Shown here: piece by piece, positions 7,836 to 18,284 of the stretch
Position numbering within the stretch: the stretch's first letter is position 1
How the letters are laid out: every line of letters begins with the position of its first letter
Source of the DNA: Vreelandella neptunia
GTDB lineage: Bacteria; Pseudomonadota; Gammaproteobacteria; Pseudomonadales; Halomonadaceae
Length of the DNA stretch: 64,000 nucleotides
Direction of reading: 5' to 3'
Assembly (NCBI RefSeq): GCF_034479615.1
Contig: NZ_CP140255.1
Coordinates: 3,720,001-3,784,000 of the forward strand
Made by a program: the position numbers and the translations under genes
Notes under the pieces: model-generated
What the model was told of the DNA's origin: nothing
Seen by the model: only the letters and a program-made list of their open reading frames with translations
The model's database searches: none

Positions 7836-8867
7836 TTAAACAAACCGCCCCAAGCCAACGGCCGCACGTAAACGATCCATCGTTACAGCGGCTTCTTCAC
7901 GGGCTCGCTCAGCGCCTTTCTGCAGTACCGCCTCAATATGGGCGGGGTCTTCCATCAGTGCGTTATAGCGTTCACGCGGCGCGCTCAAGTGGGCGTTCAA
8001 GTACTCAAACACTTGATCCTTAGCTGCACCCCAACCAATACCGTTTACGTACTGCTCACGCAGGCTAGCGGTCTCTTCAGACGTCGCAAAGGCGGAGTAG
8101 ATTTGAAACAGCGTGCAGGTGTCTGGATCTTTCGGCTCACCGGGTTCCAGCGAGTTGGTTTTAATCTTACGTACCAGCTTTTGCAGCTTCTTCTCAGTCA
8201 CAAACAACGGAATGGTATTGTCGTAGCTTTTGGACATCTTGCGCCCATCCAACCCATTCAGTAGCTGTATTTTGTCGTCTACCACAGCCTCAGGGAGGGT
8301 AAAGTGCTGACCTTTGTAGAGGTGGTTGAAACGCCCGGCGATATCGCGAGCCATCTCGATATGCTGAATCTGATCGCGCCCTACCGGCACCTTGTTGGCG
8401 TTAAACATTAAAATATCCGCGGCCATCAGCACAGGGTAACCAAAAAGGCCCATCGTAATGCCTTTATCAGGATCTTGGTTTTCCGCCTCTTCGTTCTCTG
8501 CAACCGCTGCTTTGTAGGCATGGGCGCGATTCATCAAGCCTTTGGCACAAACGCAGGAGAGCATCCAAGTCAGCTCTGGGATTTCTGAAATGTCCGACTG
8601 GCGGTAGAAAATCGCATTATCGGTATCCAGCCCCATTGCCAGCCAAGTAGCAGCAATTTCCAGCCGCGACGCCTGCACCCGCTTCGGGTCTGGACACTTA
8701 ATCAGCGCATGATAGTCGGCCATGAAATAGAACGACTGAACGGTTGGATCCTGGCTTGCCTCAATGGCGGGCTTGATCGCCCCAACGTAGTTACCTAAAT
8801 GTGGCGTACCGGTCGTAGTAATGCCGGTGAGAACCCGGGTTTTGGCGGTCTGGCTCATGGTTTTCAT
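7836..8867 (-). CDS. trpS: Tryptophan--tRNA ligase
   Basis: Class I aminoacyl-tRNA synthetase, 343 residues from the chosen start. The nucleotide-binding signature appears as TPHLGN at residues 21-26 (the HIGH equivalent), and the second signature is a canonical KMSKS in [10 protein letters not shown] around residue 210. The sequence opens [20 protein letters not shown], as in the longer Pseudomonas-type TrpS. The frame extends to 8942, but those 25 extra residues are not like the family. An AAGAG ribosome site lies just before 8867; a second ATG at 8858 is also possible. It catalyses ATP-dependent charging of tRNA-Trp. It sits downstream of the pilin operon where pilY1 would usually be. Confidence 0.95.
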   Translation of the reverse strand: MKTMSQTAKTRVLTGITTTGTPHLGNYVGAIKPAIEASQDPTVQSFYFMADYHALIKCPDPKRVQASRLEIAATWLAMGLDTDNAIFYRQSDISEIPELTWMLSCVCAKGLMNRAHAYKAAVAENEEAENQDPDKGITMGLFGYPVLMAADILMFNANKVPVGRDQIQHIEMARDIAGRFNHLYKGQHFTLPEAVVDDKIQLLNGLDGRKMSKSYDNTIPLFVTEKKLQKLVRKIKTNSLEPGEPKDPDTCTLFQIYSAFATSEETASLREQYVNGIGWGAAKDQVFEYLNAHLSAPRERYNALMEDPAHIEAVLQKGAERAREEAAVTMDRLRAAVGLGRFV

Positions 8868-8938
8868 GACTCTTAGTTTACAGGCTCTTAAACAAGTACC
8901 GGTATGATAACGCGCGCTTGGTCGTGTGGCGAATGACA

Positions 8939-11359
8939 TCATTGCCAGTCAATTAGCGACCATGTAAAGAGGCCATCGCTAGGAATTTCAGACAAATTGC
9001 AGCCCCCCCAACGCTCCTGCTCCTCTTCATCTAACAAGTTAAAAGCCGTACGCAATGCTTGCTCATCGAAGTTGAAGTCATTGCTTCCTCCACCACGGAA
9101 TTCAATATTAGCGGGGGAGAACTCCATGCTACCCGCATCATAAGGAGCCACTAACAACGCACCATTCAAATCACGGCCACCACCGCCTTTTTGCGTGTAA
9201 TTGCCTAATACAATTAGTAGCCCATCAAAAGCTGGATTTCCGCCTCCATCGTAGTTGCCGTTCACGACCAAAATACCTGCGCCGGAAAGATTATTGGTAT
9301 CAACATCACCATTTATGAAAGTAATTTTTTCATTCCCGACACTGCCGAAAACCGCATTATTTTTACCCACGTCATTGAGAGTTATATCGGCTCTTCTTCT
9401 TAATAAATCGATAAAATCAGCAAATTTTTCAGCACTTTCGCCACGATCAAATACACCTTTTGGAATGCCCTCTCGGACATTTCCATCAGCAGTGTTAGCA
9501 TTTGCAAATTTCTCTGCATCGCCAGTAGCAACAGTAATATCAGGCACTTCGCCTGCACCAATAAACTTTGCTCGCGAAGACGGTAAGCTCAAACGGCTCA
9601 CAGGACTGACGACCGTTAAAGGAGAAATATCTGCAAAACTGCACCACTGTTCATTGCCGGCTTCACCAGCGATGGCTACATCTGCGTAAGCACGGTCATA
9701 ATGTATCGAAGCGCCTCCACTCACATTTAGCGTGTTTGAAAAAACGCGCCCCATTAGCCGTGCCGATCCTGCAATACGCACTTCTCCAAAGGGCGCTAAT
9801 AGTTCACCATACATATCACCCGCGGATGACATATCAATAGCACTTTCACTACCTTCGTGGAGCGATACAAATGAGAAAGCTGAAACTAGACGCCCCCCCA
9901 CATCAACGACTGGCTCAAAATCGCTCATATCAAAAACATTAGACCCTTTTAAAGAAAACGTGCCTTTCGATATAACTTGGAGAGACGCCCCCTCACGTAA
10001 AGTAATCGCATCAGAACTTCCCCATAAAGCTATGTCTACGCCTGACTCTGCAACAATAACGGTTGGTCTTTCGACAACCATTCCATTACCACCTATATTT
10101 AGCTGAGCAACATGAAAAGCTTCAAATCCATTAATATTCTTTGACTCACCGAGTACAGCCGTACTTGTTGGCCCATCATAGTTGAAAGCGTTAACATCGG
10201 TCGGATTCGTATTAAAATGATATGCCTCATAAAGCTGCTCCACACCATAGTCTGGGCAGGGGTCATTTTCTTTGACAACGGTTAACTCATCACTTAAGAA
10301 ATCAGCAAAATTAACCTCAGGGTCACGGCTACTTACTTGCCCTGAAATCCTATTATCTATTTCTGAATAAACCTCAGGGGATGTTGCATCTCCGCCAATG
10401 GCATAGGATGTGCCGGCCCTAGTACTACCATCGGCTTGCAGAGCGCTCACCTCTCCCCAATTGCCTAATACTTGAATTCGACTGTTTGCAGAAACATCAC
10501 CATCAACTCGGGTTCCCACATGAAAGACAATATTATTTTCCGAATACAGGCTGCCTGTTATTAACGCATTGTTACCTCGAAGTGATATATCGCCTTTCAC
10601 ATACACATCACCATCGATGGGCATTGTGTTAGTTACTTCCATTCGACCTGCAGAATAAATATCACCGGTTACACCCGGTACAGCCCCCATATTAAATAGT
10701 AAATTGCTGTTCTCATGGACAGCTATGAGTGAAGCCTTCTCGCCACTATTATTTCCTACACCGTAGGCGCCTGCTTGAGAATCAAAACCATCAATTACCA
10801 CACCGCTCCCCCCTGTCAGGTTGGCGCCATGGCAGGTAATCACACCATCTCTGAACAGTCCGGCACCGTTGGCCCCTTCAACATCATAACGATAGACAAT
10901 AGAAGATTCACCGGAGGCGCTATTGCGCAAACCACGATCTAAAGAAGTAATTGTTATAGTTTGGGCCTGCTCGTTTACCTCAAAAATTATATCCAAATCA
11001 CCGAGAAGTTTATCGACTTCAATTTTCCGCTCTTCTTCTTCCATATCTTTATAATTATCAGGAAGCAAACCATTAACAAACTCTCTAAGCGTACCATTTT
11101 GTATCAGCTCATTTACACTTGGCGGCTCCCCACTATCCAAAAGGCTTTTAAGAGCTCTTTCACGGGCATCCTTATTTCCATCACTTGCTAATGCGGCTAG
11201 TACATTATCCGATGTCATATACGCTTGTGTTGAGGCTCGGTAGTTTCCCGCCAAACGCTCATCAATCAACGCGCTCTGCATACTTGACATACCTAGCAGG
11301 AGTGCACCTGAAAGAAACACCATCACTATTACTAATGCAGCGCCTTGTTGTTCTTTCAT
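8939..11359 (-). CDS. pilX: Very large PilX-type minor pilin (PilX N-terminal domain)
   Basis: The 806-residue protein starts [20 protein letters not shown] and has the PilX_N domain: a single N-terminal hydrophobic helix without the usual Phe/Glu prepilin pair, then [19 protein letters not shown]. The rest is a long beta-rich region with many GD/GN-type turns ([21 protein letters not shown], for example) suggesting a right-handed or bactofilin-like stack. The end ([27 protein letters not shown]) resembles a DUF7305-type domain. Typical PilX is only ~170-200 residues. It follows pilW by 63 nt, with a GGAG ribosome site. Minor pilins PilV, PilW and PilX prime type IV pilus assembly, and PilX normally presents PilY1. 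No pilY1 follows, so this protein may act as the tip itself (inference). The gene looks AT-richer than its neighbours. Confidence 0.8.
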   Translation of the reverse strand: MKEQQGAALVIVMVFLSGALLLGMSSMQSALIDERLAGNYRASTQAYMTSDNVLAALASDGNKDARERALKSLLDSGEPPSVNELIQNGTLREFVNGLLPDNYKDMEEEERKIEVDKLLGDLDIIFEVNEQAQTITITSLDRGLRNSASGESSIVYRYDVEGANGAGLFRDGVITCHGANLTGGSGVVIDGFDSQAGAYGVGNNSGEKASLIAVHENSNLLFNMGAVPGVTGDIYSAGRMEVTNTMPIDGDVYVKGDISLRGNNALITGSLYSENNIVFHVGTRVDGDVSANSRIQVLGNWGEVSALQADGSTRAGTSYAIGGDATSPEVYSEIDNRISGQVSSRDPEVNFADFLSDELTVVKENDPCPDYGVEQLYEAYHFNTNPTDVNAFNYDGPTSTAVLGESKNINGFEAFHVAQLNIGGNGMVVERPTVIVAESGVDIALWGSSDAITLREGASLQVISKGTFSLKGSNVFDMSDFEPVVDVGGRLVSAFSFVSLHEGSESAIDMSSAGDMYGELLAPFGEVRIAGSARLMGRVFSNTLNVSGGASIHYDRAYADVAIAGEAGNEQWCSFADISPLTVVSPVSRLSLPSSRAKFIGAGEVPDITVATGDAEKFANANTADGNVREGIPKGVFDRGESAEKFADFIDLLRRRADITLNDVGKNNAVFGSVGNEKITFINGDVDTNNLSGAGILVVNGNYDGGGNPAFDGLLIVLGNYTQKGGGGRDLNGALLVAPYDAGSMEFSPANIEFRGGGSNDFNFDEQALRTAFNLLDEEEQERWGGCNLSEIPSDGLFTWSLIDWQ

Positions 11360-11422
11360 CGTCAGCTCCCTATTTATAGCATTAAGACGATTATGCCGCC
11401 TGGCCTTGCTTTCAATAAAAAA

Positions 11423-11899
11423 TCACTCATCGAAGGCGTTAAATAGTAAGGAGCGATGTACCACATGAAAAATAATCGCCCCTCCATTGTTTTCTAGTGG
11501 TAATGCCACTCGATAAAGCGGCGATCCATTCACCACTTGCTCACCTAAAACATGCTCATCCTCAGCGCATTGGTTTGCTAAATCATCGTCTGGTAGGTCT
11601 TTGAGAAAGCTGACTAACGGCTGACCGCCCTCGTTTTGATCTGCAACCGTGCAATTACAACGTTCCTGGTCTAGCTCACAGCGGAGAGTATAACGCCCTG
11701 ATCCATTTTGGCGTATCTCGCTGGTAATTCGCTGAGCGATAAAGATCAAGTTTTCTTGCTTTCGACTTATTTTGTCGACGGTTTGAAAGGTTTGAAAAGT
11801 TGTTAAAAAAAGTTGCCCAGCCCCTAAGATAATAACCGTACCTATCGTCATCGCTACCATCAACTCTACTAACGTAAAGCCCTGTTGATGTTGTCTCAT
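11423..11899 (-). CDS. pilW: Type IV pilus minor pilin PilW-like
   Basis: A 158-residue prepilin-like protein. The leader MRQHQQG is followed by FTLVELMVAMTIG, a type IV prepilin site (G^F with Glu at +5) and hydrophobic alpha-1 helix. The rest includes ITSEIRQNGSG, common in PilW family proteins, and several cysteines (RCELDQERCNC, NQCAEDE). It is shorter than Pseudomonas PilW (about 270 residues), so the C-terminal beta domain is reduced. The ATG overlaps the pilV stop by 4 nt (ATGA), showing coupled translation. PilD is expected to cleave and methylate it. Confidence 0.8.
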   Translation of the reverse strand: MRQHQQGFTLVELMVAMTIGTVIILGAGQLFLTTFQTFQTVDKISRKQENLIFIAQRITSEIRQNGSGRYTLRCELDQERCNCTVADQNEGGQPLVSFLKDLPDDDLANQCAEDEHVLGEQVVNGSPLYRVALPLENNGGAIIFHVVHRSLLFNAFDE

Positions 11900-12336
11900 A
11901 GCGAATTCTCAATCCTGGGAAGAAGAAAAAAATAATCGAATTGATCGATAATGTCATCACCTAAGGCCACATTCACATTGATACGACAGCCATCACTTCC
12001 ACCGCTAGTGCCGTCATTTTTAATACTGCTTTGAGATGAAGAAGATCCACGCAATGGGTTAGCGTTGCTGCTTTGAAACCAATAATCCTTCCACTCTGCT
12101 TGCACCACAGAGGCATCAATATCTTCACAAGTTTCGCCGGGATTTAGTGTAGCCAGCTGTGCCCAAAGCCGTTCCTGTGCATCCACAGCCGCCACGCTTG
12201 CCACCGAACGCTGGTAGCCTGCATTTGCGCTTTGCAGCGCTTTAAGCTGCATGGCGGCAACGCCGATCAGGCCAATCGAGAGAACCAACAGTGCGATTAG
12301 CGCTTCTATTAAGCTAAAGCCACGCTGAGAGCTCAT
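11896..12336 (-). CDS. pilV: Type IV pilus minor pilin PilV-like
   Basis: A 146-residue protein with the PilV signature: a short leader MSSQRG, cleavage before FSLIEALIALLVLSIGLIGV, then MQLKALQSANAGYQRSVAS. Two cysteines (around GETCEDI and SDGCRIN) may form a disulphide. It starts in a 4-nt ATGA overlap with the fimT-like gene and ends in the same type of overlap with pilW, so the group is one tightly coupled operon. Role: part of the minor-pilin priming complex of type IV pili. Confidence 0.85.
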   Translation of the reverse strand: MSSQRGFSLIEALIALLVLSIGLIGVAAMQLKALQSANAGYQRSVASVAAVDAQERLWAQLATLNPGETCEDIDASVVQAEWKDYWFQSSNANPLRGSSSSQSSIKNDGTSGGSDGCRINVNVALGDDIIDQFDYFFLLPRIENSL

Positions 12337-12947
12337 GACTCACTCTCCTTCCTACGAATGCTGCCCGTTGCACGAATCACCAGCGTTACAGGAGTAATTG
12401 ATGCACTTTCCCCACTGGTATTTAACGTCATCTCGCAGGGTGAGTCAGGGCAGTTGGCAATGTCGGCGTCGCCCAAACTTTGAAAGGTAAGCGAGAACGC
12501 CTGGGTCGGCGAGGCTATATTAGCGGACTGCCCTACTCTTAGTATCTCACCCTCACTGCCTCCACCGGTTTGTACCACCCAATAGCAGCCTCCCGAGTAA
12601 CGGTAACGAATACTCGCTTCACTGTTTTCACCTAAATCTTCCTCGACTTCATTATTTCTACAGGATTCAGGGCGGCGGTTTGAATTGGGCACATCGGGTG
12701 GTGAAAAGATGACCGTCATATCGCTGCGTTGCTTTATCGCCTCGCTACGGGCAAAGCTCAAAACAGAGATCATTTCATTGACGTCGCTGGCTAGCTGCTG
12801 ACGGGTAAGAAAGCCTGTAAAAGCGGGAACCGCCATAACAGCGATGATCGTTACTATAATCAGCGTGACCAACAACTCAATCAAGGTAAAGCCGCGTTGA
12901 AGCATAAGCCTACCAGCACTCATCAGGTGATTGCGTTCCTTGAGCAT
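12333..12947 (-). CDS. Type IV pilus minor pilin, FimT/FimU (GspH) family
   Basis: A GspH/FimT-family prepilin. The motif LQRG^FTLIELLVTLIIVTIIAV is followed by VPAFTGFLTRQQLASDVNEM and LSFARSEAIKQR, the hallmark of FimT/GspH proteins. The longest frame gives 204 residues. ATGs at 12923 and 12905 are alternatives; the last gives a short five-residue leader and avoids overlap with the upstream pilE-like gene, and no start has an ideal ribosome site. An AAGGA lies upstream of 12923 with long spacing. FimT proteins have been linked to DNA binding in transformation, FimU to pilus priming; I cannot tell which applies. Confidence 0.8.
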   Translation of the reverse strand: MLKERNHLMSAGRLMLQRGFTLIELLVTLIIVTIIAVMAVPAFTGFLTRQQLASDVNEMISVLSFARSEAIKQRSDMTVIFSPPDVPNSNRRPESCRNNEVEEDLGENSEASIRYRYSGGCYWVVQTGGGSEGEILRVGQSANIASPTQAFSLTFQSLGDADIANCPDSPCEMTLNTSGESASITPVTLVIRATGSIRRKESES

Positions 12948-13350
12948 CCAGAGTCAATGGCTCGTCACAACCATCGTCTTGTCCACTCCTAGTCGTGGCC
13001 GTTAGCGTATAACCGCCATTTTGATCGCCGGTGGCTACCTCAATGGTATAGTGCTTCTCTGGCGAAGTAGTCGGCACATTATCGCAATTGGCGTAGGAGT
13101 ATGCGCGTGTGTTGCAGCGCTCAAGCTCTGAAGCAGCTCGCATTAGACCCGCATGGGCGTCGGTTCGAACTGATTTTTGCACGTAGCGGGTATAGCTGGG
13201 GTAGGCAATAGAAGCGACGATACCGATGATCACCAGCACAATCATCAATTCAATGAGGGTGAAGCCGCGCTGACCATTCAATAAAGAACGGCCAGTGAAA
13301 AGATTAGAGACATAAGACACGCGGCTTCGCTCCCGTATTAGTTGGCTCAT
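12910..13350 (-). CDS. pilE: Type IV pilin, PilE-like
   Basis: A 146-residue pilin with the segment NGQRG^FTLIELMIVLVIIGIV and YPSYTRYVQKSVRTDAHAGL, as in the minor pilin PilE of Pseudomonas. Four cysteines (ERCNT, YANCDN, DDGCDE, DECW) would form the two disulphides, including a C-terminal D-loop. The leader from the first ATG is 28 residues, longer than usual, and no good ribosome site is seen, so the start is uncertain. It is the first gene of the pilin operon, just downstream of ispH on the same strand, the same position as pilE in Pseudomonas aeruginosa. Confidence 0.85.
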   Translation of the reverse strand: MSQLIRERSRVSYVSNLFTGRSLLNGQRGFTLIELMIVLVIIGIVASIAYPSYTRYVQKSVRTDAHAGLMRAASELERCNTRAYSYANCDNVPTTSPEKHYTIEVATGDQNGGYTLTATTRSGQDDGCDEPLTLDAQGTQSPDECW

Positions 13351-13401
13351 ACTGTTTCAGTATGTCGCAAACCAATACGCTTTGCATTACGAAGCGTGCG
13401 A

Positions 13402-14379
13402 TCAGCTGCTGGCGATGACCTTTTCACGCAGCTCTTTCGGCATAGAGAAGGTAATAGTCTCTTCGCGGCCCTGTAGCTCTTCAGGTAATGCGGCGCCCAT
13501 GGTTTGCAGCTTGGCAACCACACCTTTCACCAATACTTCGGGAGCACTGGCACCAGCTGTTACTCCGACGCGCGCTACATTCTCAAGCCATTGAGGATCG
13601 ATTTGATCAGCGTTATCGATCAAGTAGGCGGGCGTACCCATACGCTCAGAAAGCTCACGCAAGCGGTTAGAGTTAGAGCTATTGGGGCTGCCCACTACCA
13701 GCAATAGATCGCTCTGGGTCGCTAGCTCACGCACCGCATCTTGTCGGTTCTGCGTTGCGTAACAAATATCGTCATTGCGTGGCCCCTGAATCTCGGCAAA
13801 CTTACCACGCAAGGCGTCAATTACCTTGGCGGTGTCATCCATCGACAGCGTCGTTTGGGTCACGAAGGCCAGCTTCGAGGGATCATTCACCTCCAGCTTA
13901 GCAACGTCTTTTTCATCCTCTACCAAATAGATACGCCCACCGTGGGAGGTGTCATAACGCCCCATGGTGCCTTCGACTTCCGGGTGGCCTTCATGGCCGA
14001 TGAGAATGCACTCCTGGCCACGCTTGGCATAGCGCAAAACTTCCAGGTGCACTTTAGTGACCAGCGGACAGGTGGCATCGAAAACCTTCAACCCCCGCCG
14101 CTCAGCATCGGCTTGCACCGCGCGGGAGACGCCGTGGGCGGAGAAGATAACGATGACATCGTCTGGCACTTCATCCAGTTCTTCAACAAACACCGCTCCG
14201 CGGGCACGCAGCGTTTCAACCACAAAGCGGTTGTGCACGACCTCATGGCGTACGTAAATCGGCGGGCCAAACACATCCAGTGCGCGGTTGACGATATCGA
14301 TGGCGCGATCCACACCGGCGCAAAAACCACGCGGATTGGCCAATTTAATCTGAATGGGCTGTGCTTGCGTCGATTGCAT
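13402..14379 (-). CDS. ispH: 4-hydroxy-3-methylbut-2-enyl diphosphate reductase (IspH/LytB)
   Basis: A 325-residue iron-sulphur enzyme that makes IPP and DMAPP in the last step of the MEP isoprenoid pathway. The start [18 protein letters not shown]-like segment contains the first cluster cysteine. The second is in FDATCPLV (with [11 protein letters not shown] before it) and the third in [12 protein letters not shown]. The TQTTLS and [11 protein letters not shown] motifs bind substrate. The frame reaches 14406, but an AAGGCG ribosome site eight bases before the ATG at 14379 fixes the start. It follows fkpB by 38 nt and ends the conserved ribF-ileS-lspA-fkpB-ispH block. Confidence 0.97.
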   Translation of the reverse strand: MQSTQAQPIQIKLANPRGFCAGVDRAIDIVNRALDVFGPPIYVRHEVVHNRFVVETLRARGAVFVEELDEVPDDVIVIFSAHGVSRAVQADAERRGLKVFDATCPLVTKVHLEVLRYAKRGQECILIGHEGHPEVEGTMGRYDTSHGGRIYLVEDEKDVAKLEVNDPSKLAFVTQTTLSMDDTAKVIDALRGKFAEIQGPRNDDICYATQNRQDAVRELATQSDLLLVVGSPNSSNSNRLRELSERMGTPAYLIDNADQIDPQWLENVARVGVTAGASAPEVLVKGVVAKLQTMGAALPEELQGREETITFSMPKELREKVIASS

Positions 14380-14417
14380 AGTATCGCCTTGATGCGTAAG
14401 CGGCATCGCTTAGTGAA

Positions 14418-14864
14418 TTAATGCGTTGTCACCGGTTTAACGTCGAGTACTTCGACCTCAAACGTTAGGGTACGCCCTGCCAGAGGGTGATTGAAGTCCA
14501 CCTCGATACGATCACCGTCAATGGTTTTGACCACACCTGGCAATTCCGTTCCCGCTTTATCGGCAAACGACATCACCATACCAATTTCCGGGGCTTCATC
14601 GCCAAAATCTGCCCGCTTCAGGGTCTGAATATTTTGCGGGTTGTGCTGGCCGAACGCATGCTCAGGGGTTATCTGAAAGGTAGCATCCTGACCTGCGGCC
14701 ATGCCTTTGATAGGATGCTCAAAACCGGGGGGCAGGTTTCCGTCGCCAAACTCGAAGGTGGCCGGTGCTTTGTCTTTGGTGGAGTCCACCAAGGTGCCAT
14801 CTTCCAGCTTTAAGGTGAAGTGCAGCGTCACTTCCATGCCGTCATCGATCAAATAGTCGCTCAT
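14418..14864 (-). CDS. fkpB: FKBP-type peptidyl-prolyl isomerase, SlpA/FkpB type
   Basis: A 148-residue FKBP of the SlyD/SlpA group. The N-terminal half-domain has VTLHFTLKLEDGTLVDST and ends in an insert-in-flap domain (TPEHAFGQHNPQNIQTL). The FKBP fold resumes with DFNHPLAGRTLTFEVEVLDV, as in other SlpA proteins. It lacks the long histidine tail of SlyD, which supports the SlpA/FkpB call. It isomerises X-Pro bonds and chaperones nascent proteins in the cytoplasm. The first frame start is a TTG at 14876; the ATG at 14864 matches the family. It lies 19 nt after lspA. Confidence 0.95.
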   Translation of the reverse strand: MSDYLIDDGMEVTLHFTLKLEDGTLVDSTKDKAPATFEFGDGNLPPGFEHPIKGMAAGQDATFQITPEHAFGQHNPQNIQTLKRADFGDEAPEIGMVMSFADKAGTELPGVVKTIDGDRIEVDFNHPLAGRTLTFEVEVLDVKPVTTH

Positions 14865-14883
14865 TGCAGTTCTCAACGTTCGA

Positions 14884-15444
14884 TTAATGGGAAGTCTTGG
14901 CCGCTTTTTTGCGCCGCCGCTCGCCCATAATGGATTCCCAGATTAAAGCGACCGCCCCCAGGGTAATCGCTATATCCGCCACGTTAAACGCCGGGTAGTA
15001 CCACCCAGCGACGTGAAACGATAAAAAGTCGACCACATAGCCATGCACCAGGCGGTCATAAAGATTGCCTAGCGCCCCACCAATAATCAGCGGCAGAGCT
15101 ATCGCCAATAGCTTTTCATCGTTTTTGATGCGCGAAAGCCACACCGTCAGCGCCACGCTTGCACCTATGGCAATCAATGCAAAGAACCAGCGCTGCCAGC
15201 CGGGATGCGTGGCTAAAAAGCTGAACGCCGCGCCAGTGTTGTGTAGCAGCGTCAGGTTAAAAAACGGCAGTACATCGACCGGCTGAGCGTAGCCCAACTG
15301 ACTACTGGCCACGTATTTAGTGGCCAAATCTAACACGATCACTGCCACTGCTAGCCATAGCCAGCGCAGCGGCCGCTGCATCGTCGGCCGCGCGCTTGCA
15401 TCAGACGTGTTTGTATCGCTCGGCGCGTTTTTATCGTTAGGCAT
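14884..15444 (-). CDS. lspA: Lipoprotein signal peptidase (signal peptidase II)
   Basis: A 186-residue inner membrane aspartyl protease that removes signal peptides from prolipoproteins after Lgt has acted. Four transmembrane segments are visible: [18 protein letters not shown], the one after [15 protein letters not shown], the [16 protein letters not shown] segment and [15 protein letters not shown]. The catalytic aspartates lie in [10 protein letters not shown] and FNVADI, and the [12 protein letters not shown] motif is intact. The ATG at 15444 overlaps the ileS stop by 8 nt, so translation is coupled; a longer frame to 15528 lies inside ileS and is not used. A basic C-terminal tail ends the protein. 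Confidence 0.96.
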   Translation of the reverse strand: MPNDKNAPSDTNTSDASARPTMQRPLRWLWLAVAVIVLDLATKYVASSQLGYAQPVDVLPFFNLTLLHNTGAAFSFLATHPGWQRWFFALIAIGASVALTVWLSRIKNDEKLLAIALPLIIGGALGNLYDRLVHGYVVDFLSFHVAGWYYPAFNVADIAITLGAVALIWESIMGERRRKKAAKTSH

Positions 15445-18277
15445 AGTAGCGAATCTCACCGCTGCCTTCGGGGAGATTGCTGATACAGCGACCACATAGA
15501 TCCGGATGATCAGCATGAGTACCGACATCTGGGCGGTGATGCCAGCAGCGCTCGCACTTGGTGTTATCGCTGGCTTTGACGGCGACTTTCAGGCCATCAA
15601 GTTCCGTCGCCTCAGCGTCACCTACCTCACTAGCATCAGAGAGAGGCTTGAGAGTGACTTCACTGGTCAAGATGACAAAGCGCAGCTCGTCGCCCAATTT
15701 AGCCAGAGTCGCCTGCAGGTCATCGCTGACATACAGCGTGACTTCAGCTGCCAAGCTGCCTTTAATGACTTTGGCATTTCGGGCATCTTCAAGACACTTG
15801 TTGACCGAGTGCTTGACTTCCAGCACTTGCTCCCAGAAAGCACGACCCAGTTCAGCGTTGTCGTTCAGGCTGCCAAGGTTAGTGTAGTAAGTCTCCAGCA
15901 GCACGCTGTCGCCGCGCTTACCGGGGATGTTTTCGTGAATCTCCTCAGCGGTAAAGGAGAGAATCGGCGCAATCCAACGACTCAGCGCTTCCACCACGTG
16001 ATAGAGCGCGGTTTGTGCACTGCGACGCGCCAACGAATCGGTTTGCGTGGTGTACTGGCGATCCTTAATCACATCCAGGTAGAAGCCACCCAGCTCACGG
16101 GCGCAGAAACCATGCACCTGTTGGTAAACATCCAGGAAGCGGTACTCTTCGTAGGCTTTTTCGATCCGCGCCTGCAATTGGTGGGCACGATCCACCACCC
16201 ACTGATCCAGCGCCAGCATATCGCCAAACGCTACCTGGTTTTGCTCAGGCTCAAACCCGTTAAGGTTCGAAAGCAGGAAGCGAGCAGTGTTGCGAATCCG
16301 ACGGTACACATCGGAAGTACGCTTCAAAATCTCGTCCGAGACGGCCATTTCGCCAGAGTAGTCGGTTGAAGCGACCCATAGGCGCAGAATATCGCCGCCC
16401 AGCTTGTCCATCACTTCCTGGGGCGCGACTACGTTGCCCAGCGACTTGGACTGCTTGCGGCCCTGGGAGTCGACGGTAAAGCCGTGGGTCAGCAACTGAC
16501 GATACGGCGGATGGCCGTCAATCGCCGAGCCGGTGAGCAGTGACGAGTGGAACCAACCGCGGTGCTGATCGGAACCTTCCAGGTATAGATCCGCCCGCGG
16601 GCCGTTTTCGTGGCCATGGGGGTGCGAACCGCGCAGTACGTGACGGTGAGTGGTGCCAGAGTCGAACCAAACATCAAGCGTGTCAGTGACTTTGTCGTAA
16701 TCCGCCGCTTCCGCACCCAGCAGCTCTGCCGGATCGAGTTTGAACCAGGCATCGATGCCTTCCTGTTCAACGCGTTTGGCCGCCTCTTCCATCAACCCAA
16801 CGGTGCGCGGATGCAGCTCACCGGTTTGCTTATGAAGAAAGAATGGAATCGGCACGCCCCAGTTGCGCTGGCGGGAGATACACCAATCAGGGCGGTTAGC
16901 AATCATGCTGTGCAGACGCGCTTGGCCCCAAGCAGGCGTAAACGCCGTCGCTTCAATGCCTTCAAGAGCACGTTCACGCAGGGTTTTGCCGTCTTTGCCT
17001 TTGATATCCATGCCCACAAACCACTGCGCCGTGGCACGGTAGATGACCGGCGTTTTGTGGCGCCAGCAGTGCATGTAGCTATGTTTGATCGGGATATGCG
17101 CCATCAGCGCACCCACTTCGCGCAGTTTTTCGACGATATGGGGGTTGGCTTTCCAAATCATCTGGCCGCCAAAGAACGGCAGGTCGTCAACGTAAACGCC
17201 ATTGCCCTGCACCGGGTTGAGCATGTCGTCAAACTCCATGCCATGCTCACGACAGGTGATAAAGTCATCCATGCCATAAGAGGGGGCGGAGTGAACGATA
17301 CCAGTGCTACCCACCTCAGACTCGACGTACTCTGCCAGATAGACGGGAGAGAGACGATCGTAGAACGGGTGACGGAAATTGATCAGATCAAGATTCTTGC
17401 CTTGAGTAGTAGCAATCACTTCGCCTTGCAGGCCAAAGCGCTCTAGGCAGCTCTCCACCAACTCTTCCGCCAGCAGCAGCAAACGCTCACCGGTATCGAC
17501 CAGTGCATAGGTGAACTCAGGGTGAACGTTAAGCGCCTGGTTGGCCGGGATAGTCCACGGCGTGGTCGTCCAGATCACCACTGCCGCAGGCTTAACCAGT
17601 TCACTTAAACCAAAGGCAGCGGCGAGCTTGTCGGCATCTTCTACCGGGAAGGCGACGTCGATGGCGTCGGACTTCTTATCAGCGTACTCGACTTCGGCTT
17701 CCGCCAGCGCCGAGCCACAGTCAAAGCACCAGTTGACCGGCTTCAAGCCTTTAAACACATAGCCCGCGTCGACCATCTCGGCCAAGGCACGAATTTCGCC
17801 CGCTTCGTTGGCGAAATCCATGGTGCGGTACGGGTGATCCCAGTCGCCAATAATGCCCAAGCGCACAAAGTCGGCCAGCTGTGTTTCAACCTGGGCAGCG
17901 GCGTATTCACGGCAAAGCTCACGGGCGTGTTCCGGTGCCAGGTGCTTGCCATGAGTCGTTTCCACTTTGTGCTCAATGGGCAAACCGTGGCAATCCCAAC
18001 CCGGCACGTAGGGGGCGTCGAAGCCAGCTAAATTCTTCGATTTAACGATAATATCTTTAAGGATTTTATTAACGGCGTGACCAATATGAATACTGCCGTT
18101 TGCGTAGGGAGGGCCATCGTGCAACACAAACAGCGGCGCACCCGCGCGCGCTTCTCGCAGGCGCTGGTAAATGTTCATATCCTGCCACTGGGAAACCCGC
18201 CCTGGCTCCTGCTTTGGGAGCATGCCGCGCATGGGGAAATCAGTTTCAGGCAAATTCAGCGTGTGCTTGTAATCCAT
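15437..18277 (-). CDS. ileS: Isoleucine--tRNA ligase
   Basis: The 946-residue class I synthetase carries HIGH at residues 64-67 ([11 protein letters not shown]). The active-site lysine loop is KQSKS ([12 protein letters not shown]) in place of KMSKS. The CP1 editing domain and the C-terminal zinc knuckle CERCW...CGRC are present. It charges tRNA-Ile and clears mischarged Val-tRNA-Ile. The frame runs back to 18436, but the first 53 residues read through ribF and are not family-like; the ATG at 18277 ([18 protein letters not shown]) gives the expected N-terminus and lies 8 nt after the ribF stop. It overlaps lspA by 8 nt. The KQSKS form has also been seen in other IleS. Confidence 0.97.
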   Translation of the reverse strand: MDYKHTLNLPETDFPMRGMLPKQEPGRVSQWQDMNIYQRLREARAGAPLFVLHDGPPYANGSIHIGHAVNKILKDIIVKSKNLAGFDAPYVPGWDCHGLPIEHKVETTHGKHLAPEHARELCREYAAAQVETQLADFVRLGIIGDWDHPYRTMDFANEAGEIRALAEMVDAGYVFKGLKPVNWCFDCGSALAEAEVEYADKKSDAIDVAFPVEDADKLAAAFGLSELVKPAAVVIWTTTPWTIPANQALNVHPEFTYALVDTGERLLLLAEELVESCLERFGLQGEVIATTQGKNLDLINFRHPFYDRLSPVYLAEYVESEVGSTGIVHSAPSYGMDDFITCREHGMEFDDMLNPVQGNGVYVDDLPFFGGQMIWKANPHIVEKLREVGALMAHIPIKHSYMHCWRHKTPVIYRATAQWFVGMDIKGKDGKTLRERALEGIEATAFTPAWGQARLHSMIANRPDWCISRQRNWGVPIPFFLHKQTGELHPRTVGLMEEAAKRVEQEGIDAWFKLDPAELLGAEAADYDKVTDTLDVWFDSGTTHRHVLRGSHPHGHENGPRADLYLEGSDQHRGWFHSSLLTGSAIDGHPPYRQLLTHGFTVDSQGRKQSKSLGNVVAPQEVMDKLGGDILRLWVASTDYSGEMAVSDEILKRTSDVYRRIRNTARFLLSNLNGFEPEQNQVAFGDMLALDQWVVDRAHQLQARIEKAYEEYRFLDVYQQVHGFCARELGGFYLDVIKDRQYTTQTDSLARRSAQTALYHVVEALSRWIAPILSFTAEEIHENIPGKRGDSVLLETYYTNLGSLNDNAELGRAFWEQVLEVKHSVNKCLEDARNAKVIKGSLAAEVTLYVSDDLQATLAKLGDELRFVILTSEVTLKPLSDASEVGDAEATELDGLKVAVKASDNTKCERCWHHRPDVGTHADHPDLCGRCISNLPEGSGEIRYYA

Positions 18278-18284
18278 AGTCCGG

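Noticed and set aside
15506-17446. Long antisense frames (up to 287 residues) opposite ileS, and one at 57610-58293 opposite the dehydratase
   Set aside because: They mirror codon structure of the strong sense genes and show no family signature.
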